DNA of 14,391 nt from Denitromonas sp. (GTDB taxonomy: Bacteria > Pseudomonadota > Gammaproteobacteria > Burkholderiales > Rhodocyclaceae), in assembly GCF_034676725.1 (NCBI RefSeq), contig NZ_JAUCBR010000006.1:1-14391 (forward strand), read 5' to 3'. Of the stretch, positions 1-6,506 are shown one piece after another. The notes under the pieces were generated by a model. The model did not search any database, was not told the origin of the DNA, and saw only the letters and a program-made list of their open reading frames with translations. Numbering within the stretch: position 1 is the first letter of the stretch; each line of letters begins with the position of its first letter. Both the position numbers and the translations under genes were made by a program.

Positions 1-1660
1 TGCTTGTGTTCTCGCTTTCGGACTCGGACGAACTCAGCGACATTTGCTTGCCGCCGAAGGCATTAACGCCGCTCAAGGTTTCGCTTTCGCTGGCGCTGTA
101 GCCCGTGCTGGTCACATGCACATCGACCTGCCCGAGCACGTCCCGGATATGCCGCAGGGTCGCTTCGTCCTCAGTCCTGAAAATGATGCGCTGCCGGAAG
201 TTTTGCAGGATGGCTTCGGCCACGCTGCGATTGTTCCCGAGCGCATGAACCAGCGAGGCCACGCCCTGCATACTCACAATGCCGATGGTGCGAGTTGAGC
301 GCGACTTGTCCCAAAAATCAGTGTCTGAAATCGGATCGACAATCGCCTGATATTCGTCGCACACGAACGCCACCGGCCTGTCTTGGTTCCAGTCCTGCCG
401 GGTGCGACGTTCGCGCATCATGTTCATGAAGCGCAATTTCACCAGCAGGTAAGCGAACCGGGCACCTTCGCGGCCATACTTTGTCATCGGAAGATTGACC
501 AAGAACACCGCGCCATCATTGACCAATTCGGTCATGTCCGCTTCGCCCTGTTCCGACTCGATACTGAACGCATCGACCATATCCGGGTGCGCGAACGGCG
601 ATAGAACCGCGTTCATTGTGCCGAGGATGTTTTTCCTTAGCTTTTCGTCGTGCTCGTTCCAAACATTGACGAAGAACCGCTGTGACTGGATGAACAAGCG
701 TTGATCCCGATCACTCATTTCAGACAGCTTTTCCGCGCCTTCGGCAACCAGCGCATCACGCGCCGCATTGTCGAAAACAATGTCATACAGACCGGCGATG
801 CTGTACTGATGCGGACGCAGCAGGTTCAACAGGTTTAGGCAGTGTCGGGCCATCTCGACCGAACTATCAACCCAGAACGCGCCGTCCCCGCTTCCTTGGC
901 CTTGAACGAGAAAGCAGCTTTTCAGGTAGGAGGCCGCCAATTCTGGCGTGCAGCCACGGAACAGGTTAAGCGTCATCCCGCCATCACCGACCACCTTAAA
1001 CGAGCGCCCGGCCATGTTGGTTAGTGCGCCAACTTCCTTGATGAAATCGGTCTTGATGTCAAAGATCAGCGCCCCGGCGTTTTGCATGAACAACTGACGC
1101 AAAAGCGGGTTGATGGAGCGCGATGTTTTACCGCCACCCGTACCGCCAAAGATGATGATGTTTTTCGATGCGTCCTCTCTGGCAAGTTCCACATGCTGAC
1201 CTTGAGGCACGCCGCCAACGTGGCCGCGACCGTACATCATGCCGACGCTATCCCCGAGGTGCAGGCCGATGAACTGCTGCCGCATGTCTGCCCGGCGCTG
1301 CGCGGTCTCCGCTTCGCGTGCTGCCGCTTCTGCTGCCCGTTGTTCCGGTGTCTTTGCCGCTTCGCGTGCTGCCGCTTCGGCCTCTGCTTTCGCCTGTTCG
1401 TTTGTCACCTTGGCTGCATCAAGCGCCATCGAAAAAAGATGGAACAGGAAGCCGCCAATAGTGCCCAGCAAAAGCGCCCACCAGGACGCATAACCCCAGC
1501 GCCCGAAACCCTCCGGCATTTGCCGCCAGAACGGATACAGGCCAATGACCAAGCCGACCCATGCACCGATGCCGAAATAGACAAGGCGACGGATTGCCCA
1601 ACGCTGGAACCATTCCGCGCCCCAGCCGGTGTTTGTGTCGATGCTATACCGTTTGTCCAT
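1..1660 (-). CDS. virD4: VirD4/TraG-type coupling protein, 5' part (gene crosses the window ends)
   Basis: Type IV coupling protein: an inner-membrane ATPase that passes the relaxase-bound DNA strand to a secretion channel. I read it on the minus strand from ATG at 1660, 5 nt after the stop of the upstream accessory gene. Two hydrophobic segments (about residues 26-46 and 57-79) precede an Ala/Glu-rich, probably coiled stretch (83-125). Walker A GGTGGGKTS is at 172-180. Walker B ends in VCDEYQ with D435-E436. The frame is open to base 1 and has a Ser/Glu-rich stretch near the end. It continues in frame into the minus-strand tail at 14391-14279, giving 590 residues, a normal length for the family. 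Seen: the motifs and the in-frame join. Known: these motifs define VirD4/TraG proteins. Inferred: the channel is supplied by another element, because no pore genes are present. Confidence 0.93.
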   Translation of the reverse strand, partial: MDKRYSIDTNTGWGAEWFQRWAIRRLVYFGIGAWVGLVIGLYPFWRQMPEGFGRWGYASWWALLLGTIGGFLFHLFSMALDAAKVTNEQAKAEAEAAAREAAKTPEQRAAEAAAREAETAQRRADMRQQFIGLHLGDSVGMMYGRGHVGGVPQGQHVELAREDASKNIIIFGGTGGGKTSRSINPLLRQLFMQNAGALIFDIKTDFIKEVGALTNMAGRSFKVVGDGGMTLNLFRGCTPELAASYLKSCFLVQGQGSGDGAFWVDSSVEMARHCLNLLNLLRPHQYSIAGLYDIVFDNAARDALVAEGAEKLSEMSDRDQRLFIQSQRFFVNVWNEHDEKLRKNILGTMNAVLSPFAHPDMVDAFSIESEQGEADMTELVNDGAVFLVNLPMTKYGREGARFAYLLVKLRFMNMMRERRTRQDWNQDRPVAFVCDEYQAIVDPISDTDFWDKSRSTRTIGIVSMQGVASLVHALGNNRSVAEAILQNFRQRIIFRTEDEATLRHIRDVLGQVDVHVTSTGYSASESETLSGVNAFGGKQMSLSSSESESENTS

Positions 1661-1665
1661 GTCGA

Positions 1666-2016
1666 TTAGCCCCCATTGTGTGACCCGTCAGGCTGTGCAT
1701 TGCTGGCCGCCTGCGGTGCGGTTTGTTCGCCTGCCTGTGTCGGTTTGGTTGTCCTGCTGCTGCGCGGGCTGGAACCCTTCAAGGCGCTTTTCACGCTGGA
1801 TAGGCTGATTTGTGCGCCTTCGCGTTTGAATAGCTCGACAATCTCTTCCAGTGTGTAGCCCTTGGCTTGTGCTGCGCGAATCTTTGTCCGTAGCTCTGTC
1901 ACAAGCTCTTTGGTTGTCAGTGGTCTTTCGCTCTTTGGCTTCTCGGGTAGGTTGTCTAACGTGGCTTCGATCTTCTGCCGCGTCTCTTGGTCGAATGTCT
2001 TTTGCTTGCCTGCCAT
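1666..2016 (-). CDS. TraK/MobC-like oriT-binding accessory protein
   Basis: Small basic protein of 116 residues, first gene of the minus-strand operon leading away from oriT. Residues about 35-82 form a compact helical domain with the pattern KGYTLEEIVELFKREGAQIS...SVKSALK, a winged-helix-like signature seen in many small oriT accessory proteins. The tail after residue 85 is Ser/Thr/Gln-rich and probably disordered. The start is supported by GAGGG 6 nt upstream of the ATG. Its position, divergent from the NikA-relaxase genes with oriT between, copies the traK-oriT-traJ-traI order of IncP plasmids. The inferred role is to bind or bend oriT on the side of nic opposite the NikA-like protein. It could also repress its own promoter. 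The family assignment rests on pattern and position, not on an alignment. Confidence 0.7.
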   Translation of the reverse strand: MAGKQKTFDQETRQKIEATLDNLPEKPKSERPLTTKELVTELRTKIRAAQAKGYTLEEIVELFKREGAQISLSSVKSALKGSSPRSSRTTKPTQAGEQTAPQAASNAQPDGSHNGG

Positions 2017-2091
2017 CTTTGGCCCTCGCTAGATTGTGGTAACAGTGTGGTGATGTTTGCCTTTGAAGCTGGCGCAATCATTGGCCTTGCA

Positions 2092-2120
2092 ATCATCGTG
2101 CATTATGCGGATGTGGTCAA
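2092..2120 (-). promoter_or_regulatory. Candidate sigma70 promoter for the minus-strand mobilization operon
   Basis: On the minus strand TTGACC (2120-2115) and GATGAT (2097-2092) are separated by 17 bp. They lie about 75 bp upstream of the start of the TraK/MobC-like gene. The -35 is one base from consensus, while the -10 is only moderate. No better pair was seen in the interval. Confidence 0.5.
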
Positions 2121-2230
2121 GTACCTGCGTTTGTGATATACACGGGTTTATCGTGCTGTGCCGGTTTTTGTGGGTTTTCAGTTGGCGGTACGAGTGCGGC
2201 CATGTTTGGGCGTGTTACGGTGTCAAATAC

Positions 2231-2242
2231 GGGGACAGGGTA
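2231..2242 (-). other. Probable nic site, minus strand TACCCTG|TCCCC
   Basis: The minus strand reads TACCCTG|TCCCC, with the predicted cut between 2236 and 2235. MOBP nic sites have the form YATCCTG|Y: IncP has CCTATCCTG|C, and IncI1 R64 as I recall CATCCTG|TCCC. The match here is close but has C in place of the T of ATCC. Orientation is as in IncP: the inverted repeat lies 5' of nic on the cut strand, towards the relaxase genes, so the coupling-protein side would enter the recipient first. A second near match, AATCCTAC, lies 7 nt upstream on the same strand and cannot be excluded. Confidence 0.6.
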
Positions 2243-2247
2243 GGATT

Positions 2248-2395
2248 TGTCCCACCGCCGCTAAAGCGGCAGTGTGCCACCGGCCCGCGCCACTCGCTGC
2301 GCTCGTTCTGCTGGGCCTAATCTCCCCTGCTCAGGGGCAAGCCCCCGAGACCCCAGCCGCGTGTGCGGCCAATAAGGGTGCGTGTCCCACCGCCG
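2248..2395 (+). repeat. 13-bp direct repeat TGTCCCACCGCCG flanking the right half of oriT
   Basis: Identical copies at 2248-2260 and 2383-2395, 135 bp apart. The first forms the left arm of the oriT inverted repeat. The second lies just upstream of the nikA-like ribosome-binding site, next to a GCCGC-GTGT-GCGGC hairpin at 2356-2369. A plausible reading is a second binding site for the NikA-like protein placed to autoregulate its own operon. No experimental analogue is claimed. Confidence 0.5.
2253..2274. repeat. Inverted repeat beside nic, probable NikA-like binding site
   Basis: Arms of 10 bp (2253-2262 and 2265-2274) around a 2-bp centre. The core GCCGCT-AA-AGCGGC is perfect, and the outer part has one mismatch. 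It is placed 5' of the predicted nic on the cut strand, where TraJ of IncP and NikA of IncI1 bind. The left arm overlaps the copy of TGTCCCACCGCCG that recurs at 2383-2395. Confidence 0.65.
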
Positions 2396-2410
2396 ACAAT
2401 GGAGGATTGA

Positions 2411-2725
2411 GTGTCATCAAGTGAAAACCGCAAGCGCACTGTGAACCTGAAATTGCGCTGTCTGCCCGAGGAGGCCGACGAGATCAAAGACAAGGCGCTG
2501 GACTCGGGCGTGAGCGTTTCGGAGTTCCTGCGCTGCGCCGCCTTGAAGCGCAAGACGCGCTCAACGATTGATTCGCAAATCATCAACGAACTGCGGCGGC
2601 TTGGAGGCTTGCAAAAGCATTTGTTTACAGAGGCCGGAGGCCATGAAGGCGGCGGGCACTTGTCGAAAGAGTACGCCGATATTCTGGTGGCAATCAAAGC
2701 GGCAATCGAGCGGATCGAGGGCTAA
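2411..2725 (+). CDS. nikA: NikA/TraJ-like relaxosome protein (ribbon-helix-helix)
   Basis: A 104-residue oriT-binding protein that would recruit the relaxase to nic. Residues 8-50 fit the ribbon-helix-helix family: a basic beta strand (RTVNLKLRCLPEE) followed by two helices containing VSVSEFLRCAALKR. The C-terminal half, RRLGGLQKHLF...KEYADILVAI, closely follows the C-terminal part of R64 NikA as I remember it. The start is GTG at 2411, 5 nt after GGAGG at 2401-2405; no ATG lies nearby. Its stop is 2 nt before the relaxase start, so the two are translated together. It probably binds the inverted repeat at 2253-2274 and may repress its own operon. Confidence 0.88.
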   Translation: MSSSENRKRTVNLKLRCLPEEADEIKDKALDSGVSVSEFLRCAALKRKTRSTIDSQIINELRRLGGLQKHLFTEAGGHEGGGHLSKEYADILVAIKAAIERIEG

Positions 2726-2727
2726 AC

Positions 2728-5319
2728 ATGCTTGCCAAAGTCCCACCGAAGCGCAACGACTCGAAAAGCAGCTTTAAGAGCCTGCAAAAATATGTTGAGT
2801 CGCGGGACGTGATCGACCCGGAGACGGGCGAGGTTATCGGCTGGGAAAAAGACAGTGTTTCGGTTGAAACGAACTGCTTAGACAAAGACACGGCATGGCG
2901 GGAAATGCTGGCTGTAGCCGACATGAACGGGCGAGTCAAAGACCCGGTTTATCACGCGGTGCTTTCGTGGCGGGCAGACGAAAATCCGACTGATGAACAG
3001 ATGTTTGAAGCAGGCAAGGCGGCACTAAAAGCCCTTGGGATGGAAGAGCATCAACACTTGCTAGCCGTTCATCGAGATACAGACAATGCGCACTTGCACC
3101 TAATGGCTAACCGGGTGCATCCAGAAACCTACCGGCCAGTTGATGTAAGCCGCGACTACTTCAAGCTGGATAAGTGTATGCGCGAGGTGGAGCTAGCGCA
3201 GGGCTGGGCACACGACAACGGCCCGTATGCTGTCCATGAGCGCGGCGGAAAGAAGGTTGTAAATTGGGCCAAGGAAACGCCGCAGGAGTGGCACAAGGAA
3301 CAGCGAGAGAAGAAGGTAAAGCAGCCCACTAAGTCAAAGGATTTTGAGTACAGAACAGGCAATGAATCGCTGCACACCTACGCCCAAGGCCAGCCGAAGC
3401 AAGACGCCAAGGAAGCACTGAGCAAACCGGGCGCGACGTGGCAAGACTTGCACCAGAGCCTAGCCAGACATGGCCTAGAGTTGCACCCGTCAAACGATAA
3501 GAAAAACGCTTTCCGCGTACATAGCAAGGCAGACCCGGAAATCTGCATCAAGGCATCCTCTGTGGCCGAGGAATTGGGCGGCGGGAAGCTGGTCAAGCGC
3601 CTTGGCCCGTGGCAAGAGCCACGGCCAGAAATACAGCAGGAAAAGGCCAAGCGCGAATACAGCGACCAGCGCCCGAAAGCCGACCCGAAACGCGACCCGA
3701 ACGCCCGCGAGGAAAAGCGCGACGAACGGGCAGCAGAGCGCCGCGAACTGCGCGAGCGTTACACGGCATTCACCGAGGAATGGAAAACGGCGAAAGCGCC
3801 CGCACGGGCGGCCATGTATGAGGATCAAAAACAGCGGCGGCAGGCACTCACAGAGAAGCACAAATCCCAGCGCGAAACGATCCGAACCAGTGGCCTATCG
3901 ACCGAACAGAAAAAGGCGCTTTACAGCGTGGCCGCATTCGATACAGCGGCCAAGCGTGCCGAACTGAACGAGACAATCAAGGGCGAGCGCGAAGCCTTCC
4001 GGCAGGAGCGCCCGCAGTCGTTCAGGGAATGGACAGCCGACCGGGCACAGGAAGGCGACCGCGCCGCAATGCGGCAGGTTCGCGGCTGGGCCTATCAGGA
4101 CAAGCGCACGGCCAAAGATATGCAGCGGGCGGACGCGCAAGCGGAGCGCGGCCCGCACCTTGGCACCACGGACAACGAGCAGCACGACCCGGCGAAGCCG
4201 CGCCGCGTCACCGACCGGGTTAGCTGGGCAGTGGATCGCAAGACGGGCGCGGTGGATTACAAGGTGGATGACCGCGAAGCGTTCCGCGACAGCGGGCGGC
4301 GACTGGACTACACCGAGCAGGGCCGGAAGGACAAAGACAGCATCGAGGCCGGTTTGCTACTCGCCCGCGAAAAGTTCGCAGGCAAGGCGCTGAAAGTCAC
4401 CGGGCCGGATGACTTCCGCGAGCGGGTTTTGCAAACAGCCATCGAGCGCAAGCTAGACGTGCGGTTCTCTGACAAAGAGCTTGAGCAGCGCCGCGAAGCC
4501 GGGCTGCGGCAGCAGTCCGAGCGCGAGCGCCCGGACTGGTCAAAGATGCGCGGCGTGGCATCCACCGGACAGCAGGCCGAGCAGCGGCCCCAGCAGCCGA
4601 CACAGGCGCAGCAGCCGGAACAGCGACCCACGGCACCAGAGCAGGCCAAGGAAGCGGCACAGGCGCAGCCAGCGCCGCGCATGACCGACGACGAAGCCCG
4701 CGCCGTCCTCAACCGGAAGCCCCCGGCAGAGCCAAATCAGGAATTGGCCGAGATCAACGCGATCAATGCGCACGGCGACATCTACAGGCAGCAGCTAAAC
4801 CAACAGTTCCGCGACAAGCACGGCGAGCGGCCAGACCCGGACAAGGCAGACGGCATGATTGCCCGTATGGCTGCCAAGATGCGGGTCGGGACTTGGGACA
4901 AAGAATATGAACGCGCACAGATCGACCGCCAGGTCGATGAGCGCAAAACGTACTTGCGGACGAGCAGCGCACCCGATGCGCGGCAATTCCGGGCGCAAGC
5001 ATGGGCGCAAGAGCAGCAGCAGTACAGCGCCAAACACACGGCATGGAAGCAGGCCCAACAACAGGCCACGGCGCATTTTGAAATCAACCAAGCGAAGGAG
5101 CCAAACATGGCGAACAACGAGCACGAGCGCAAACAGCAGCAACAGACCCAACAACAGGCCCAGCAGAAGCAGGCGCAGGAAAAGCAGATTGCCGAGCGGC
5201 AGGCCCGCGAGGCGCAGGCGCGGCAACTGGCCGAGAAGCAGAAGCAACAGAAAGAGAAGCAAGAGAAGGAAAAGGAGCAGGCCCGGATGATGAATCAGCA
5301 AATGGACATTGAGCGATGA
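2728..5319 (+). CDS. nikB: MOBP relaxase, NikB/TraI-like
   Basis: An 863-residue relaxase that nicks oriT and stays bound to the 5' end. The probable catalytic tyrosine is Y22, in SSFKSLQKYV, as in RP4 TraI. Motif III, HRDTDNAHLHLMANRVHP, spans 115-132, with H115, H122 and H124 as metal ligands. YHAVLSW (75-81) fits motif II. A second folded part at about 490-595 (RVSWAVDRKTG...) resembles the LPD7 domain found behind relaxase domains. Residues about 310-490 are highly charged. The last 200 residues are Gln/Ala/Glu-rich and probably coiled or disordered. The length is close to NikB of IncI1. The start follows GAGGG by 6 nt. The C-terminal 70 codons carry their own in-frame start (see 5094-5109). 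The stop overlaps the next gene as ATGA. Confidence 0.95.
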   Translation: MLAKVPPKRNDSKSSFKSLQKYVESRDVIDPETGEVIGWEKDSVSVETNCLDKDTAWREMLAVADMNGRVKDPVYHAVLSWRADENPTDEQMFEAGKAALKALGMEEHQHLLAVHRDTDNAHLHLMANRVHPETYRPVDVSRDYFKLDKCMREVELAQGWAHDNGPYAVHERGGKKVVNWAKETPQEWHKEQREKKVKQPTKSKDFEYRTGNESLHTYAQGQPKQDAKEALSKPGATWQDLHQSLARHGLELHPSNDKKNAFRVHSKADPEICIKASSVAEELGGGKLVKRLGPWQEPRPEIQQEKAKREYSDQRPKADPKRDPNAREEKRDERAAERRELRERYTAFTEEWKTAKAPARAAMYEDQKQRRQALTEKHKSQRETIRTSGLSTEQKKALYSVAAFDTAAKRAELNETIKGEREAFRQERPQSFREWTADRAQEGDRAAMRQVRGWAYQDKRTAKDMQRADAQAERGPHLGTTDNEQHDPAKPRRVTDRVSWAVDRKTGAVDYKVDDREAFRDSGRRLDYTEQGRKDKDSIEAGLLLAREKFAGKALKVTGPDDFRERVLQTAIERKLDVRFSDKELEQRREAGLRQQSERERPDWSKMRGVASTGQQAEQRPQQPTQAQQPEQRPTAPEQAKEAAQAQPAPRMTDDEARAVLNRKPPAEPNQELAEINAINAHGDIYRQQLNQQFRDKHGERPDPDKADGMIARMAAKMRVGTWDKEYERAQIDRQVDERKTYLRTSSAPDARQFRAQAWAQEQQQYSAKHTAWKQAQQQATAHFEINQAKEPNMANNEHERKQQQQTQQQAQQKQAQEKQIAERQAREAQARQLAEKQKQQKEKQEKEKEQARMMNQQMDIER
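5094..5109 (+). promoter_or_regulatory. Internal in-frame translation start within the relaxase gene
   Basis: GAAGGAG (5094-5100) followed by CCAAAC and ATG at 5107, in the relaxase frame. The context GGAG-CCAAACATGGC nearly repeats the starts of the small membrane protein gene (minus strand, ATG at 14266) and the TraK/MobC-like gene (ATG at 2016) of this plasmid. Use of this start would give a separate 70-residue Gln/Lys/Glu-rich protein ending at 5319. The sequence shows a very good signal; that it is used is inference. Confidence 0.6.
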
Positions 5320-5458
5320 ACCGCGACGACGAGCAGCGCCGGGCAACCGAGCGCGACAGCCAGACCAACGCGGCCAATGAGCGCATGAGCCAGACCGAGC
5401 AGGCCCGGCGAGAGCAGGAGCAGCAGGAACGGCTGGCCCGTGAGGCGCAGGCGCGGCA
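5202..5458 (+). repeat. 24-bp duplication linking the relaxase tail and the next ORF
   Basis: Bases 5202-5225 and 5435-5458 match at 23 of 24 positions and encode AREAQARQLAE in both reading frames of use. The proteins on either side are also alike (E/Q/R-rich, similar length). This suggests the 70-residue end of the relaxase and the following 79-residue protein arose by tandem duplication. Confidence 0.7.
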
Positions 5459-5555
5459 GTTGGCCGAACGCCAGCGGCAGCAGCAGCGGGCAGCACGCCA
5501 GCCGCCGCCGCTGGATCGACGCGCACCCACCAACGCGCTTGATAGGGGGCGATGA
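5316..5555 (+). CDS. Small charged coiled-coil protein, mobilization operon
   Basis: A 79-residue hydrophilic protein rich in Gln, Arg, Glu and Ala, without hydrophobic segments. Residues 24-62 look like a single helix or coiled coil. Its ATG overlaps the relaxase stop (ATGA at 5316-5319), so translation is coupled. It shares the REAQARQLAE stretch and overall composition with the last 70 residues of the relaxase, as if the two were duplicated copies. No known family recognised. A role as a helper of the relaxase, for instance binding the same partner as the relaxase tail, is possible but only inferred from position and similarity. Confidence 0.75.
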   Translation: MNRDDEQRRATERDSQTNAANERMSQTEQARREQEQQERLAREAQARQLAERQRQQQRAARQPPPLDRRAPTNALDRGR

Positions 5556-5902
5556 TGCAATGGCGCTATGACGAGAACCGGGCGGACTTCCGCCCGGCAG
5601 CGCCGGGCGAGATCGAGGCCGACCCGGACGCCCTCTACATCATCCAGCGCGGCGACGTGCTGATGGTGCGCGAGGACGGCCACGAGCGGCCCATGCCCGA
5701 GCGGCTGGACGTAGCCGGGCAGATGTTCGACCGGGAGCAGTTCGAGGGTTCCGGCCATCCCCTGCCCTTGCGGGCAGAGATGGAGCGGGACGGGCAGTGG
5801 GCGCGGGCGCAGTTGCAGGCCCGCGACCGGGCCGAAATCGCCCTGCCGCTGGAATTGCCCATTTGGGTGACGAAAACGCCGCTGACCGAGGGCAAGGCGT
5901 GA
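5552..5902 (+). CDS. Hypothetical protein, mobilization operon
   Basis: A 116-residue acidic soluble protein of unknown function. I take the first of two adjacent ATG codons, overlapping the previous stop (5553-5555), with AGGGGG just upstream. There is no signal peptide or membrane segment. The N-terminal third (MQWRYDENRADFRPA...DALYIIQRGDVLMV) looks like a small beta-rich fold and the remainder like amphipathic helices. The stop overlaps the next start, so it belongs to the same translationally coupled chain as the relaxase. I do not recognise the family. The coding character is supported by GC bias at third positions and by tight packing between neighbours. Confidence 0.8.
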   Translation: MMQWRYDENRADFRPAAPGEIEADPDALYIIQRGDVLMVREDGHERPMPERLDVAGQMFDREQFEGSGHPLPLRAEMERDGQWARAQLQARDRAEIALPLELPIWVTKTPLTEGKA

Positions 5903-6357
5903 TCCCTGCAACGCATCTGCATCCGTTGCGCTACATCGGCGGAATGGCGGCGCTGAATCTGCCGTCATCGACCGGCACGGGTGATTGGCATTTCTGGCAG
6001 ACCTTCGAGCGCGAGCGGCGGCACCGTTCGCGCTCTTTCATTTCGGGCGCAGGGTGCGCGACCGACACAACCGCCCTACTCGGGGACGCTGGTATCTACG
6101 AGGCCAGCGAGCTTTTGCGGACGCTGGGAATCAGGTTCGAGGGCGGCACAGCCTACGCGGCCAGCCATGCCCGTGCATGTGCTGATTTGGTGCTGGCAGC
6201 CGTGATGCGCGGCTTGTCGCCGGATTTTGTGACGCTGGATGACTGGATGCCCCGCGAGATCGACAAGCAGGCCGTCCATTGCCTGATAGACCGCGCCCTG
6301 CCCCGGCTGGATGCAACGCAGGCCGAGGCCGTGAAGGCGTGGCAAAGCAGGCAGTGA
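5899..6357 (+). CDS. Hypothetical protein, last gene of the mobilization operon
   Basis: Predicted 152 residues from GTG at 5899, which overlaps the stop of the preceding gene (GTGA at 5899-5902) and follows GAGGG by 6 nt. A shorter form from ATG at 5944 is possible. Much longer upstream extensions would run through the previous gene and lack a ribosome-binding site. The protein is soluble and mostly helical, with a Trp/Arg-rich start (DWHFWQTFERERRHRSRSF) and a pair of helices about residues 70-105. No family recognised. About 150 bp separate it from the recombinase-methyltransferase gene, so it appears to end the mobilization operon. Confidence 0.75.
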   Translation: MIPATHLHPLRYIGGMAALNLPSSTGTGDWHFWQTFERERRHRSRSFISGAGCATDTTALLGDAGIYEASELLRTLGIRFEGGTAYAASHARACADLVLAAVMRGLSPDFVTLDDWMPREIDKQAVHCLIDRALPRLDATQAEAVKAWQSRQ

Positions 6358-6506
6358 GCGGGATTTGTTTGTGTTTCATCGTACCCGGCAAGTGTTCAGC
6401 AAACGGTGGTTTTCTGGACAGGTCTGCAGGGTTTCGTTTTTTCATGGCCGGGCATACCCAAAACCGTTAAGATAACCGTCAATTTTTCTATGTTCAGGCA
6501 CTGTCA
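6358..6506 (+). promoter_or_regulatory. Leader of the recombinase-methyltransferase gene with a short repeat
   Basis: A 149-bp gap before the fusion gene, more AT-rich than its surroundings. It contains a 9-bp direct repeat with one mismatch, AACCGTTAA (6462-6470) and AACCGTCAA (6474-6482), one helical turn apart, and within it the small palindrome GTTA-AGA-TAAC (6466-6476). These could be an operator or a recombinase subsite. TATGTT at 6489-6494 is a possible -10 but has no good -35. The ribosome-binding site of the fusion gene is weak. No three-subsite res region could be assigned. Confidence 0.4.

Larger units (their letters stand above)
2017..2410. other. oriT region between divergent mobilization operons
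   Basis: A gene-free stretch of 394 bp between the minus-strand TraK/MobC-like gene and the plus-strand nikA-like gene. It holds the minus-strand promoter, a T-rich segment with repeated GGTTT (about 2144-2176), a probable nic site (2231-2242), an imperfect inverted repeat (2253-2274), a 13-bp direct repeat (2248-2260 and 2383-2395) and a GCCGC/GCGGC hairpin (2356-2369). The order accessory gene - nic - inverted repeat - RHH gene - relaxase gene is that of the IncP and IncI1 transfer origins. The ORFs crossing this region have no coding character. Confidence 0.85.

Noticed and set aside
1082..1669. 195-codon plus-strand open frame
   Set aside because: Antisense to the coupling-protein gene, whose Walker A motif and membrane segments lie on the other strand.
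2158..2424. 88-codon plus-strand open frame through oriT
   Set aside because: Crosses nic and the inverted repeat, overlaps the nikA start, and lacks a ribosome-binding site and coding character.
4795..5968. Long minus-strand open frames opposite the relaxase tail and following ORFs (243 and 294 codons)
   Set aside because: Leu/Ala/Arg-rich mirror frames of Gln/Glu-rich coding DNA; no start signals; the plus-strand genes have clear motifs and coupled starts.
6358..6506. Full three-subsite res site upstream of the recombinase gene
   Set aside because: Only one short repeat pair and a small palindrome are visible; the spacing and number of inverted subsites expected for res are absent.
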